Counted from the first letter of the stretch, positions 43,623 to 53,159 are shown. The stretch is DNA of 64,000 bases from Magnetovibrio sp. (GCA_026196495.1 JAPHSY010000033.1:124001-188000), one strand, 5' to 3'. Numbers and translations: made by a program. The notes: generated from the letters alone by a model not told the origin.

Positions 43623-44636
43623 GTGAAAAAAACATTTACCGTATTGGGTGTAGTGGCTGCAGCCATGCTTGCTACGTCCGCTTCAGCAGGTACTTTAGAA
43701 GACGTCAAAAAACGCGGCACATTGTCTTGTGGCGTGAGCACCGGTCTTCCGGGCTTCTCTATCCAAGATGAAAAAGGTAACTGGACGGGTCTCGATGTTG
43801 ATACCTGCCGTGCTGTTGCTGCTGCAGTTTTGGCTGATGCCAACAAAGTGCGCTTTGTTCCGCTGACCGCCAAAGAACGTTTCACCGCGTTGCAATCTGG
43901 TGAAATCGACATTCTTTCGCGCAACACGACTTGGACGCACACCCGTGATACGTCCTTGGGCCTGAACTTTGCCGGCGTAAACTACTACGATGGTCAAGGT
44001 TTCTTGGTGCAAAAAGCTCTTGGTGTGAAAAGTGCTCTGGAACTGGACGGTGCATCTGTCTGTATCCAAGCTGGTACCACCACTGAGCTGAACTTAGCTG
44101 ACTATTTCCGTGAACATGGCATGAAGTACTCTGCTGTTGTGTTTGATACGTCGGACCAAACCCGCGAAGGTTTTGAAGCCGCACGTTGCGACATTCTGAC
44201 CTCTGATCAATCTCAGCTCTATGCAATCCGTTCTAAACTGGGTAATCCCGGCAGCGCTATGGTGTTGCCAGAAGTCATTTCCAAAGAACCGTTGGGCCCT
44301 GTTGTCCGTCAAGGCGACGATGCTTGGTTTAATATTGTGAAATGGACCCTGAACGCATTGATCAATGCTGATGAAATGGGTGTTACTTCTGCAAACGCAA
44401 AAGACATGTCCATGGGTACCAACCCAGGCATCAAGCGTCTGCTGGGTACCGAAGGTGATGCAGGTGCTAAATTGGGCCTCAGCGCAGATTGGGCAATGAA
44501 CGCCGTTATCCAAGTTGGTAACTATGGCGAAATGTTTGATCGAAACGTTGGTCCAAAAACGCCTCTGGCCATCTCTCGTGGTTTGAATGCTCTGTGGAAC
44601 AAAGGCGGCATCTTGTATGCCCCGCCAGTCCGCTAA
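43623..44636 (+). CDS. aapJ: General L-amino acid ABC transporter binding protein
   Basis: The start is GTG at 43623 with GGAGG nine bases upstream; a signal peptide (KKTFTVLGVVAAAMLATSASA) follows. The mature part is the AapJ type: KRGTLSCGVSTGLPGFS, GLDVDTCRAVAAAVL, RFTALQSGEIDILSRNTTWT, CIQAGTTTELNLADYF. Broad-range amino-acid uptake is known for the rhizobial Aap system. Two conserved Cys pairs are typical. First gene of aapJQMP. Confidence 0.95.
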   Translation: MKKTFTVLGVVAAAMLATSASAGTLEDVKKRGTLSCGVSTGLPGFSIQDEKGNWTGLDVDTCRAVAAAVLADANKVRFVPLTAKERFTALQSGEIDILSRNTTWTHTRDTSLGLNFAGVNYYDGQGFLVQKALGVKSALELDGASVCIQAGTTTELNLADYFREHGMKYSAVVFDTSDQTREGFEAARCDILTSDQSQLYAIRSKLGNPGSAMVLPEVISKEPLGPVVRQGDDAWFNIVKWTLNALINADEMGVTSANAKDMSMGTNPGIKRLLGTEGDAGAKLGLSADWAMNAVIQVGNYGEMFDRNVGPKTPLAISRGLNALWNKGGILYAPPVR

Positions 44637-44650
44637 GTCTTGAAACTGAT

Positions 44651-44690
44651 CCGGCCATGTCCATGAGGGCGTGGCCGGTTTGGTTTTTAC
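44651..44690 (+). terminator. Intercistronic hairpin after aapJ
   Basis: CCGGCCA and TGGCCGG form a perfect 7-bp GC-rich stem followed by TTTGGTTTTT. In transporter operons such a structure commonly limits read-through and stabilises the binding-protein mRNA, giving more AapJ than permease. Confidence 0.7.
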
Positions 44691-44749
44691 CTGTATGAAT
44701 AATTGCGTTTTCTAATGGAAAGCGTACAGGGGACGGGAGAGATGGGCTC

Positions 44750-45931
44750 ATGGCGGACCCAGTAAAAACTCAAAGTAAAACGGCGATATGGAATGATCCT
44801 ACGTTCCGTTCTATTGCCTTTCAGGTAATTGCTGGTGTCGCAATTGTCTGGACCTTCTGGGCACTTTTTGACAATACAATGACGAACATGGAGCGCCGTG
44901 GGATTACCACTGGTTTTGCTTTCCTGAACGAAACTTCTGGTTTCGGTATATTGATGTCCCTCATTGAATACGATGAAACACATACGTATGGACGTACGTT
45001 CCTTGTCGGTTTGCTCAACACATTACTCATTTCTGTACTTGGGATTTTCGCAGCCACAATTTTGGGCTTTATCCTGGGTGTTGCTCGGCTTTCCCGCAAC
45101 TGGTTGATTTCCAAAATCGCTGCTGTGTACGTTGAAATCCTGCGCAACATCCCCTTGCTGCTTCAAATTTTCTTCTGGTACATCGCCGTGTTGCAGACTT
45201 TGCCGCATCCGCGCAAAAGCTTTAATTTTGCGGACAGCTTCTTCCTCAATGCTCGGGGCTTTTACGTTCCTGGTCCTGTGCCGGAAAGTGGCTTCAATAT
45301 TGTGTTGGTGCTGTTCTTTACAGCTATTATTGCGACGGTGTTTATTGCGCGTTGGGCGCGTAAACGTCAGGACCTGACGGGCCAACAGTTCCCGGTATTC
45401 TTAACAGGGTTCGGATTGATTATTGGTGTGCCTGTTGTCATATTCTTCATTTTGGGTGCGCCGATGTCTTTTGACTATCCGGCGTTGAAGGGGTTCAACT
45501 TCCAAGGCGGAATTACCGTAATTCCAGAATTGATTGCGCTTTGGTTGGCGTTGTCGATGTACACAGCAGCCTTTATTGGTGAAATTGTGCGGGCCGGTAT
45601 TCAAGGGGTGAGCCACGGTCAAACCGAAGCAGCCCATGCTTTGGGTATTCGCCACAACCCGACGCTTCGTTTGGTGATTGTTCCCCAAGCGATGCGGATT
45701 ATTATTCCACCGCTGACTTCACAATATTTGAACTTGGCGAAAAACTCATCATTGGCCACGGCTATTGGATATCCGGATTTGGTGGGTGTGTTTATGGGCA
45801 CAACTCTCAACCAAACAGGTCAAGCTTTGGAAATTGTTGCCATGACGATGGCGGTTTACTTGGTTATGAGCTTGTTGATCTCAGCGTTTATGAACTGGTT
45901 CAACAACCGCATGGCGTTGGTCGAAAGATAA
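44750..45931 (+). CDS. aapQ: General L-amino acid ABC transporter permease
   Basis: A 393-residue inner-membrane permease of the polar amino-acid family with the AapQ-specific large insert. LLNTLLISVLGIFAATILGFILGVARLS starts the BPD domain and EIVRAGIQGVSHGQTEAAHALGI is the EAA loop. TSQYLNLAKNSSLATAIGYPDLV is highly typical. It begins 113 nt after aapJ and ends 13 nt before aapM. Confidence 0.95.
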   Translation: MADPVKTQSKTAIWNDPTFRSIAFQVIAGVAIVWTFWALFDNTMTNMERRGITTGFAFLNETSGFGILMSLIEYDETHTYGRTFLVGLLNTLLISVLGIFAATILGFILGVARLSRNWLISKIAAVYVEILRNIPLLLQIFFWYIAVLQTLPHPRKSFNFADSFFLNARGFYVPGPVPESGFNIVLVLFFTAIIATVFIARWARKRQDLTGQQFPVFLTGFGLIIGVPVVIFFILGAPMSFDYPALKGFNFQGGITVIPELIALWLALSMYTAAFIGEIVRAGIQGVSHGQTEAAHALGIRHNPTLRLVIVPQAMRIIIPPLTSQYLNLAKNSSLATAIGYPDLVGVFMGTTLNQTGQALEIVAMTMAVYLVMSLLISAFMNWFNNRMALVER

Positions 45932-45944
45932 GGGGAGTGAGATT

Positions 45945-47045
45945 ATGAGAGATTTTAAAGCGCTTCCCGATCTTGCTCCGCCACTTGTTGCCAGAGGTGT
46001 GATTGGCTGGGCTCGGGAAAATCTGTTTTCGACACCTTTGAATTCAGTGATGAGTTTGATCGTCATTTACATTTTGTATCTGACGTTGGTCCCGATCATT
46101 GATTGGGTGTTTGTCTCATCCGTGTTTTTAGGAGATGACAAAACAGCTTGTGAAGGCATAACAGGAGCATGTTGGGCGTTTATTGGTAATCGTTTGCCGA
46201 TCTTTGCCTATGGCAGCTATCCGGCTGCTGAATATTGGCGTTTGGAAACTTGTTTCGTCTTGTTGCTGTTTTCATTTGGGCCTCAGTTCTTTGAGAAGTT
46301 TCCGTACAAATTGCCATTAGGGATTTTCTCTCTGACGCTGTTCCCTGTGATTTGTTACTTCCTTATCGCAGGCGGCTACTTTGGCCTTGAACATGTTGAG
46401 ACCGAAAAATGGGGCGGATTGGCACTGACCTTGATGATTGCCTATGTCGGCATTGTTGCGGCTTTGCCGTTTGGAGTTGTGTTGGCATTGGGGCGTCGAT
46501 CTGACATGCCCGTGATCCGCACATTCTGTATTGCCTTCATCGAACTGTGGCGCGGTGTACCGCTGATTTCAGTGCTGTTCATGTCATCCGTGATGTTGCC
46601 GTTGTTTTTGCCTGATGGCATGAACTTCGACAAGCTCCTTCGGGCTTTGATTGGAATTACGATGTTCCAGTCAGCCTATATGGCAGAGGTAATCCGTGGT
46701 GGCTTGCAAGCCATTCCACGTGGGCAGTACGAAGCCGCCAAAGCCTTGGGGTTGAGTTACTGGAAAAGCATGTCACTGATTATTTTGCCACAAGCCTTAA
46801 AATTGGTGATTCCGGGTATTGTGAATACCTTCATCGCTTTATTTAAAGACACCACCTTGGTGTTGATCATTGGCCTGTTGGATATCTTGGCAACGGTACA
46901 AGCCGCTATCACCGATCCGGCATGGGGTGCCGTTGCGACGGAAGGCTACGTTTTTGCAGCCGCTTGTTTCTGGGTGTTCTGTTTTGGGATGTCTCGTTAC
47001 TCGATTAAGTTGGAGCAAAAACTTCACACAGGTCATAAACGCTAA
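45945..47045 (+). CDS. aapM: General L-amino acid ABC transporter permease
   Basis: The partner permease of AapQ, 366 residues. LALTLMIAYVGIVAALPFGVVLALGRRSDMPVIR, IELWRGVPLISVLFMSSVMLPLF and EVIRGGLQAIPRGQYEAAKALGL are the family features; KDTTLVLIIGLLDIL is also conserved. RBS GGGGAG lies ahead of the ATG. Confidence 0.95.
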   Translation: MRDFKALPDLAPPLVARGVIGWARENLFSTPLNSVMSLIVIYILYLTLVPIIDWVFVSSVFLGDDKTACEGITGACWAFIGNRLPIFAYGSYPAAEYWRLETCFVLLLFSFGPQFFEKFPYKLPLGIFSLTLFPVICYFLIAGGYFGLEHVETEKWGGLALTLMIAYVGIVAALPFGVVLALGRRSDMPVIRTFCIAFIELWRGVPLISVLFMSSVMLPLFLPDGMNFDKLLRALIGITMFQSAYMAEVIRGGLQAIPRGQYEAAKALGLSYWKSMSLIILPQALKLVIPGIVNTFIALFKDTTLVLIIGLLDILATVQAAITDPAWGAVATEGYVFAAACFWVFCFGMSRYSIKLEQKLHTGHKR

Positions 47046-47063
47046 GCAGTAGGAAATTGGTTC

Positions 47064-47819
47064 ATGGAAAACGCAAACACTAACGAACTGGCTGTCCAAC
47101 TGTCGGGCGTCAATAAATGGTATGGTGAGTTTCATGTCTTGAAAGACATCAATCTCAACGTTACGCCGGGTGAACGGATTGTTATTTGCGGGCCTTCGGG
47201 TTCGGGTAAGTCGACGATGATCCGTTGCATCAACCGCTTGGAAGAACATCAAGCCGGACAAATCATTGTCAATGGGATCGAGCTGACTGAAGATGTGAAA
47301 CGTATTGATGAAGTCCGCCGCGAAGTCGGCATGTGCTTCCAACACTTCAATTTGTTTCCACACCTTACGGTTTTGGAAAATTGTACCTTGGCCCCCATCT
47401 GGGTGCGCAAGATGCCAAAGAAAGAAGCTGAAGAAATCGCCATGCATTATCTGGAGCGAGTTAAAATTCCAGAACAGGCAGGCAAGTTCCCAGGACAGCT
47501 TTCCGGTGGTCAGCAACAGCGTGTGGCAATTGCGCGCTCACTGTGCATGGCACCGAAAATCATGCTGTTTGATGAGCCGACCTCCGCTCTTGATCCAGAA
47601 ATGATCAAAGAGGTTTTGGATGTCATGGTCGAATTGGCAGAAGAAGGTATGACCATGTTGTGTGTGACCCATGAAATGGGTTTCGCCAAGTTGGTTGCCA
47701 ATCGCGTAATCTTTATGGATGCGGGACAAATTGTTGAAGAAAACGAACCGCATGAATTCTTTGACAACCCACAAAATGACCGCACCAAATTGTTCTTGAG
47801 CCAAATTCTGAACCACTAA
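47064..47819 (+). CDS. aapP: General L-amino acid ABC transporter ATP-binding protein
   Basis: Walker [19 protein letters not shown], signature [16 protein letters not shown], Walker [14 protein letters not shown], switch [11 protein letters not shown]: the polar amino-acid type (GlnQ/AapP). Begins 18 nt after aapM and ends 15 nt before the small gene that follows. Confidence 0.95.
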   Translation: MENANTNELAVQLSGVNKWYGEFHVLKDINLNVTPGERIVICGPSGSGKSTMIRCINRLEEHQAGQIIVNGIELTEDVKRIDEVRREVGMCFQHFNLFPHLTVLENCTLAPIWVRKMPKKEAEEIAMHYLERVKIPEQAGKFPGQLSGGQQQRVAIARSLCMAPKIMLFDEPTSALDPEMIKEVLDVMVELAEEGMTMLCVTHEMGFAKLVANRVIFMDAGQIVEENEPHEFFDNPQNDRTKLFLSQILNH

Positions 47820-47834
47820 GCGGGGAGTGGCATT

Positions 47835-48110
47835 ATGTCACCAGCACACAAAAGCCTACGTGATCGCGCTGAAGCTACCAAGACGAAGATGTTGGAAATT
47901 CTTGGTGTGCCAAGTGATGGGCATGATGAGGAAATGGTGAAAGCCATTGAGGCAACCATTATTGATGCGTTGTTGGAAGAACGTGAACGTTGTGCCTCAG
48001 TTGCGTTTGATCATGTTCTTCCTGAAGACCGAGATCGCGCCCACAAGGTTTCAGAAGAAATCAAACGGGTCCGCAATGCTTTGGCTGCGAACTTGGGTAG
48101 CTTGCGATAG
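47835..48110 (+). CDS. Small helical protein at the end of the aap operon
   Basis: Not recognised. It has 91 residues, no membrane segment, and is mostly helical: a short basic start, then IEATIIDALLEERERCASVAFDHV and DRDRAHKVSEEIKRVRNALAANL. GGGGAG precedes the ATG and only 15 nt separate it from aapP, so it is co-transcribed; a terminator follows. The single mid-protein Cys and charged helices suggest a small cytoplasmic binding protein, function unknown. Confidence 0.7.
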   Translation: MSPAHKSLRDRAEATKTKMLEILGVPSDGHDEEMVKAIEATIIDALLEERERCASVAFDHVLPEDRDRAHKVSEEIKRVRNALAANLGSLR

Positions 48111-48136
48111 CTTTCGCAATGAAAAATTGATTTTGG

Positions 48137-48171
48137 AAACGGACAGCATTGATTGTGTTGTCCGTTTTTTT
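48137..48171 (+). terminator. Rho-independent terminator of the aap operon
   Basis: AAACGGACA and TGTCCGTTT form a perfect 9-bp stem, 13-nt loop, followed by TTTTA. It closes aapJQMP and its small trailing gene. Confidence 0.85.
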
Positions 48172-48263
48172 ATGTCCAGGGATCACCAATTTGCGCTAAG
48201 CGGCATATTGTGTAATCAGTTATGCTGGGCTCATTTACTCCGTATAAGAGCCTCTCGAGATGG

Positions 48264-48902
48264 ATGAGCACCGACATGGACCGCGACATACTTAAAATTA
48301 TAACCTGGATACTCTTGGTCATGGCCATGGTGCTGGGGGCGTATTGGCTCAATGCTGACAATACGGGCTTTGATTTGAAGTGGGGTGCCTTGTGGAAAAA
48401 GGATGAGCCGGAACCGATCTTCATGGGTGTGGTCTTTTCCCGCAGTGACAAAACAAATATTCAGTTTTCCGGCGTGCGGATTGGTATGAATGTTTCGGAT
48501 TTAAAAATCCCGTACACCCAAAAGACCAGTTCTATCGGCAATCCGTATATTGAGTACAGGGCTCAAGATGGGCAGCTCTATCAATCACGTGTGGTGGAAA
48601 CCAACCAAGGGCCCCAAATTCTTGATGTGCGATTTAAGAAAATGACGGGGCCAATGCATTACGATGCGCTGGAACGCAAGCTAGCAATCACGTTTGGGAG
48701 GCCACTGTCTGTATCTTGTCAAAAACTTATCGGTGAGCGCCGCACATGTTCCTACACCTGGCATGGCGGTAATGGTGTGCGTGTTGTCGGTACGTTGACG
48801 CAACATGAAAGGGGCGCGTGGACCATTGATGTTTTTGCTTTGGATGCTGTGGCGGCAGGGCGTATCAAACGGCGTGCTGGGGAAGGGCCTTTAAACCCCT
48901 GA
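48264..48902 (+). CDS. Membrane-anchored protein of the C-x-Y-x-W paralogue family (member C)
   Basis: A third relative of the tandem pair near 8.5-9.9 kb, lying 38 kb away. From the ATG at 48264: a short cytoplasmic start, one helix (about residues 8-28, IITWILLVMAMVLGAYWL), then IQFSGVRIGMNVSDLK, FGRPLSVSC, nine residues, CSYTWHGGNGVRVVG. The aromatic after Tyr-x-Trp is His instead of Trp. It has its own leader after the aap terminator. Start could also be 48276. Function unknown. Confidence 0.68.
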   Translation: MSTDMDRDILKIITWILLVMAMVLGAYWLNADNTGFDLKWGALWKKDEPEPIFMGVVFSRSDKTNIQFSGVRIGMNVSDLKIPYTQKTSSIGNPYIEYRAQDGQLYQSRVVETNQGPQILDVRFKKMTGPMHYDALERKLAITFGRPLSVSCQKLIGERRTCSYTWHGGNGVRVVGTLTQHERGAWTIDVFALDAVAAGRIKRRAGEGPLNP

Positions 48903-49045
48903 AGACGATGAGTTCGTTTGCTTAAACACATACAGCCCAATGGCATATTGACTGAATGGCAGCGTGTTTTGGGGCTTCGATATGTTTTTTGGTATTTTTA
49001 CTACATACATATGTATTGCGGCCAATTTTGGGTATGATTGTGTCT

Positions 49046-49798
49046 ATGAGCTCTAAATTCCAAATACTCTCAGTCTTCGTTGTCGTCTTTTGCTTAAGTG
49101 TTGCCGGTGGCGTAAAGGCTCAAGATCAGTCCCCACAAGGCGATCGCAATCTTTTGCGATTTGGCATTATGGCGCTAGCCCCTTATGGGTTTCAGGACAA
49201 CAACGGCAATTGGGTTGGCAATCTGTATGAGATTGCAGATGCGATCATTGCCGAAGGGGGATTTGAGGGCTATTCCCAAGTTGTTCCACTGAAGCGTTTG
49301 TTTCAAAAAGATCGATTGGATTGCTCCATTGCAGGGGCAGTTCCTTTTATGGAGAAGAATTACGCCCGTGTTGCTAGTTTGGGGCAAGAGCTTGTGTTCG
49401 GAATCATGCCGTTGAAACAAGTAACCCTGAATGCATATGAAGATTTAAAGGAGCTTGTGATCGCGGTGCCACTTGGCGTCAATGTTGGGTTGCCATTTGA
49501 TGAAGATGAGCGTTTGAAAAAAATTGAGGTTCGCGACTATTCAGCAAGTATGCGAATGCTTGAGAGAGAGCGTGTGGATGCTGCAGCAGGGGTTATCAAC
49601 TCTCTTTTGTTCAGTGCCAGAATTTATGATGTGGATGAGGATAAATTTGGAGAGCCATTGGTCTTTAGTAGTTTGCCTTTGAATGTTTACTGTGAGCGAG
49701 AGTCTATTACGCGTGGGTACTGGGACCAGATTGATGCTGCAGTTGAGGCTCTTAAGTCCAAAGGTGAAATTGACCGAATCATGAAGAAGTATCAGTAA
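49046..49798 (+). CDS. Periplasmic solute-binding-like protein (SBP_bac_3 type)
   Basis: A signal peptide (SSKFQILSVFVVVFCLSVAGGVKA) and a type 3 binding fold: LLRFGIMALAPYGFQDNNGNWVGNLYEIADAII, KDRLDCSIAGAVPFMEK, LKELVIAVPLGVN, DYSASMRMLERERVDAAAGVI, and a C-terminal ALKSKGEIDRIMKKY typical of extracellular solute-binding proteins. No transporter genes adjoin, so it is an orphan binding or sensory protein. ATG at 49046 is chosen because the signal peptide then begins properly; 49034 is possible. Confidence 0.75.
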   Translation: MSSKFQILSVFVVVFCLSVAGGVKAQDQSPQGDRNLLRFGIMALAPYGFQDNNGNWVGNLYEIADAIIAEGGFEGYSQVVPLKRLFQKDRLDCSIAGAVPFMEKNYARVASLGQELVFGIMPLKQVTLNAYEDLKELVIAVPLGVNVGLPFDEDERLKKIEVRDYSASMRMLERERVDAAAGVINSLLFSARIYDVDEDKFGEPLVFSSLPLNVYCERESITRGYWDQIDAAVEALKSKGEIDRIMKKYQ

Positions 49799-49868
49799 GC
49801 TAATATTAGTTGCATTCAACGCGCTGTGCTAAGATTCCATTTGCGCCAATATGTTAAGGGGGAAGAAC

Positions 49869-51347
49869 ATGTTCGAAGCTGCAGAATTGGGCCATAAAGT
49901 CAGCAAAGCCACCTACAAAACCGAAGTTCCGAAATTGCGTGAGCAATTGCTGGATGCACAGTTTGAACTGGGAGAAAAGAAGCCGTTTCCTGTGGTCATC
50001 ATCGTTTCCGGTGTCGATGGGGCCGGTAAAGGTGAGGCCGTCAATACACTGAACTTTTGGATGGATCCGCGCAACATCCATGCCCATGCGCTGGGTGATC
50101 CCACCGACGAAGAATTGGAACGCCCGGCCATGTGGCGTTATTGGCGTAAGTTGCCGCCCAAGGGGGCCATCGGGTTCTTCTTTGGTTCTTGGTACAGCCA
50201 CCCCATGCGCATGCACATCGACGGCGGTAAGAGCCGTGATTATTTAGACAGTTACCTAGACGATTTTTTGCGCTTTGAACGCATGCTGGCGGACGAGGGA
50301 GCCCTGGTCTTGAAGTTTTGGCTCCACCTGTCCAAGGACGCGCTTAAGGACCGTCTGACGCAATTGGAGGGCGATAAGGCCACCAATTGGCGCGTGACCA
50401 AGAAGGACTGGGAACGCTATGAGCGTTATGACGATCTGATGCCCGTTGCCGAACATGTCCTGCGCCGCACCTCTACAGGCCATGCACCGTGGATTGTGGT
50501 GGAAAGCACGGATGAAAAATATCGCAATTTGACGGTCGGGCGCACGCTGTTGAAGGCTGTTAAGGCGCGCTTAGCCGAACAAGGCAAACCCGCCACCGCC
50601 TCAGTCCCCGTTCAGGCCTTGGATCATGCCGATGACATCAATTTGTTGGATGCTTTGGACTATACCAAGACGTTAGAGAAAAAAGCCTACAAGAAAGAGT
50701 TGGAAAAATACCAAGGTCGCTTGAATAAGCTGACACGGTCCAAAGCATTCCGTGATCGTGGCATGGTTTTGGTGTTTGAAGGCAACGATGCCGCCGGGAA
50801 GGGCGGTTCAATTCGCCGTGCTTGTGCCGCCATGGATAGCCGTTTTTACGACATCATCCCCATTGCCGCACCAACGGATGAGGAAAAGGCTCAACCCTAC
50901 CTCTGGCGGTTCTGGCGCCATCTGCCTGGGATTGGCAAAACCGCGATCTTTGATCGGTCTTGGTATGGTCGTGTGTTGGTGGAACGGGTTGAAGGCTTTT
51001 GTTCCGAAGCCGACTGGCTTAGGGCTTATGGCGAAATCAACGATTTTGAAGAAGAAATGGCACGCCATGGCATCATTGTTCAAAAATTCTGGCTGTCGAT
51101 TACTGCGGACGAGCAGCTTCACCGCTTCAATGAACGCGAAGCCACAGGCTACAAACGCTTTAAGCTGACCGACGAAGATTGGCGCAACCGCGACAAGTGG
51201 AGTGAATATTCCAACGCTGTTTGTGACATGGTGGAACGCACCTCAACCGAAATCGCACCGTGGACCTTGGTGGAAGCCAACTCCAAGTACTACGCGCGCA
51301 TTAAGGTACTGAAGACCTTGTGCAAGCGGTTGGAGGAAGAGCTTTAA
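49869..51347 (+). CDS. pap: Polyphosphate:AMP phosphotransferase (two-domain PPK2)
   Basis: Transfers phosphate from polyphosphate to AMP, giving ADP. Two tandem PPK2 domains: the first has Walker A VSGVDGAGKGEA, the second EGNDAAGKGGSIRRAC near residue 305. Only the C-terminal domain keeps the lid/catalytic DRSWYGRVLVERVEG; the N-terminal equivalent is FFGSWYSHPMRM, lacking DR, as expected for an inactive first domain. 492 residues is family length. The ATG has GGGGGAAG seven bases upstream. Confidence 0.93.
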   Translation: MFEAAELGHKVSKATYKTEVPKLREQLLDAQFELGEKKPFPVVIIVSGVDGAGKGEAVNTLNFWMDPRNIHAHALGDPTDEELERPAMWRYWRKLPPKGAIGFFFGSWYSHPMRMHIDGGKSRDYLDSYLDDFLRFERMLADEGALVLKFWLHLSKDALKDRLTQLEGDKATNWRVTKKDWERYERYDDLMPVAEHVLRRTSTGHAPWIVVESTDEKYRNLTVGRTLLKAVKARLAEQGKPATASVPVQALDHADDINLLDALDYTKTLEKKAYKKELEKYQGRLNKLTRSKAFRDRGMVLVFEGNDAAGKGGSIRRACAAMDSRFYDIIPIAAPTDEEKAQPYLWRFWRHLPGIGKTAIFDRSWYGRVLVERVEGFCSEADWLRAYGEINDFEEEMARHGIIVQKFWLSITADEQLHRFNEREATGYKRFKLTDEDWRNRDKWSEYSNAVCDMVERTSTEIAPWTLVEANSKYYARIKVLKTLCKRLEEEL

Positions 51348-51408
51348 ATTTATGCGCTAGATTAAACAGTTTAAAGCCAACATAGCTTTGGGTGTGGGGA
51401 GGTGATTT

Positions 51409-52248
51409 ATGGCTAAAAAACTTAAATCAATATTATGTTTATCAACAATTACAATAGCTGTGACAAGCTGCCAAACAACACAAACTACAGTATCGAAAGA
51501 GGCGCAAGCGTTTAAGTACCTTGCCTCAAAACATTGTGTTGTCAGTCTTGAAGGACAAGTATCGAGCAGGAAAAAAATCAATACAGAGCTCACACATGTG
51601 TACTCCATTTCACCTCGAAGAGATGGATGGCTTGCTGCTGATGTTAGCTCTCCGGGGGGGAATGGAAGAGTTGTTCGTGACAATATTTACTTTAACCCCA
51701 AAACAAAAGAATTTGCATGTGGAACGAAAGCCTGGCGTAGAGGTAATTACTCAGTAACCTCAAACGTGAATATAAATAACAAAAGAGAAACGACCCTGAT
51801 TCTTTCAGACATTAAAATGCTTAAGGGACAGAAAGTTCAAAACGTAAGCGTTGAGCATAATGGAATATTTGATAGCGGTTATTTTTTCAATCAGGGCGAG
51901 GTTCATTTGAAGATAAAAATGGATGGCTATTTCAAGTTAGATAATGAGTTTATCAATAATTTTTACCAAAACCGAGTAGCAGCATCAGGTGGCGATATTA
52001 CTAACATATCAAAGTTGACTAAAACGTCGGTTCCTGCAGGTGTGTTTGGTTTTATGACTTACCAAGATAAAGGACGGAATTGCTTTGAGTTTATTACAGC
52101 TGCATATGGTGTTCGCAAGACAGTTAAAATAATCGAAGGGAAACTGTGTGAACAAGATAACGAGTATATAAGGGCAGATGGGTTAAGTTTTTTGTCCGAT
52201 CTACATCACATGAATGCAATATATTACAAGCATCATCGTGTTAAGTGA
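51409..52248 (+). CDS. AT-rich predicted lipoprotein of unknown function
   Basis: Not recognised. Residues 1-20 form a lipoprotein signal ending in the lipobox VTSC, so the mature protein begins at Cys21. The remainder (VSSPGGNGRVVRDNIYFNPK, then MTYQDKGRNCFEF) looks beta-rich with four further cysteines. Codons are much more A/T-rich than in neighbouring genes (frequent AAA, TTA, ATA), which suggests horizontal acquisition. No partner gene. A short ACAAGC/GCTTGT hairpin overlaps the end. Confidence 0.7.
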   Translation: MAKKLKSILCLSTITIAVTSCQTTQTTVSKEAQAFKYLASKHCVVSLEGQVSSRKKINTELTHVYSISPRRDGWLAADVSSPGGNGRVVRDNIYFNPKTKEFACGTKAWRRGNYSVTSNVNINNKRETTLILSDIKMLKGQKVQNVSVEHNGIFDSGYFFNQGEVHLKIKMDGYFKLDNEFINNFYQNRVAASGGDITNISKLTKTSVPAGVFGFMTYQDKGRNCFEFITAAYGVRKTVKIIEGKLCEQDNEYIRADGLSFLSDLHHMNAIYYKHHRVK

Positions 52249-52404
52249 CAAGCTCGCTTGTAATAGCTGTTTTCTTACCTTAACAAGCTTACCCACAGCT
52301 ATATTTTTTAGTTTTACTTATTTTTAATGATTTCCATGCTCTAAAGAATCGAGGGCTAGAATTTGTCCTCAGTGTGTCCAAACGACCGGGGAGAAGACTT
52401 GGTC

Positions 52405-52752
52405 ATGGGGTTAGCTCGTGAACTCAAGGTTCGCGCAAAACAGATTCTCGGACCCGTCATCGGGGTGAGCATGGTGGTGTACTTTGCTTATCACGCGGTG
52501 CAAGGAGACCGGGGGCTATTAGCGCTAGGTAAGCTGCGTGGTGAGGTGGAAACGCTTCAGGCGCAGGTTCTTGATGTGCGTGAAGCCCGCTTTGAATTGG
52601 ACAAAAAGGTGCAGATGTTACGCGCAGAGTCCCTTGATCCAGATTTGTTGGATGAACGTGCTCGCATTCAGCTGGGCTATGGCAAAGCTGATGAGCTGGT
52701 GGTCATTTTCCACGAAAATGACACAGGTATGCGTGAGCTTGCGTCATATTAA
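52405..52752 (+). CDS. ftsB: Cell-division protein FtsB/DivIC
   Basis: A single membrane segment (about residues 14-32), then a coiled coil (LGKLRGEVETLQAQVLDVREARFELDKKVQML) and the short DPDLLDERARIQLGYGKADELVV region shared by FtsB/DivIC proteins. It would form the FtsQLB divisome subcomplex. A potential start at TTG 52399 is nearer the GGGGAG site. pdhA follows further down, a common neighbourhood for this gene in alphaproteobacteria. Confidence 0.9.
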   Translation: MGLARELKVRAKQILGPVIGVSMVVYFAYHAVQGDRGLLALGKLRGEVETLQAQVLDVREARFELDKKVQMLRAESLDPDLLDERARIQLGYGKADELVVIFHENDTGMRELASY

Positions 52753-52832
52753 GTCATTTTTCCTTTCTTTGAACTGCCCCACTATAGAGATACTATGTTC
52801 TGCATGTGGTGAGCCGCAGGCAGGAGGTCTCT

Positions 52833-53159
52833 ATGAGTGGTGAAGTATCCCGAACGGGGCAGTATGCAGTCATTTTCCCCAATCAACGCACAAGTGAAGA
52901 TGGGGAGGGGTATGGTGCCATGGCTGAACGCATGGTGGAGCTGGCTGCCGAGCAGCCGGGGTTTTGTGGTATCGACAGCACCCGTGGTGAAGACGGTTTT
53001 GGCATCACGGTCTCCTACTGGGATAGTTTAGAGGCTATCGAGGCTTGGCGCGATCAGGCTGAACATTTAGAGGCTCAGCGTTTGGGGCGCAAGCGGTGGT
53101 ACCACAGCTTTGATGTTCACATTGCCAAAATTGACAGGTCTTACACATTTTCCAAATAA
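52833..53159 (+). CDS. ABM-type (antibiotic-biosynthesis-monooxygenase-like) protein
   Basis: A 108-residue ferredoxin-like fold protein. MAERMVELAAEQPGFCGIDS, FGITVSYWDSLEAIEAWRDQAEHLEAQRLGRKRWY match the ABM superfamily. Such proteins include haem-degrading enzymes and quinol monooxygenases, but many have no known activity. The start at 52833 has AGGAGG six bases upstream; the longer track start is rejected. Confidence 0.8.
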   Translation: MSGEVSRTGQYAVIFPNQRTSEDGEGYGAMAERMVELAAEQPGFCGIDSTRGEDGFGITVSYWDSLEAIEAWRDQAEHLEAQRLGRKRWYHSFDVHIAKIDRSYTFSK

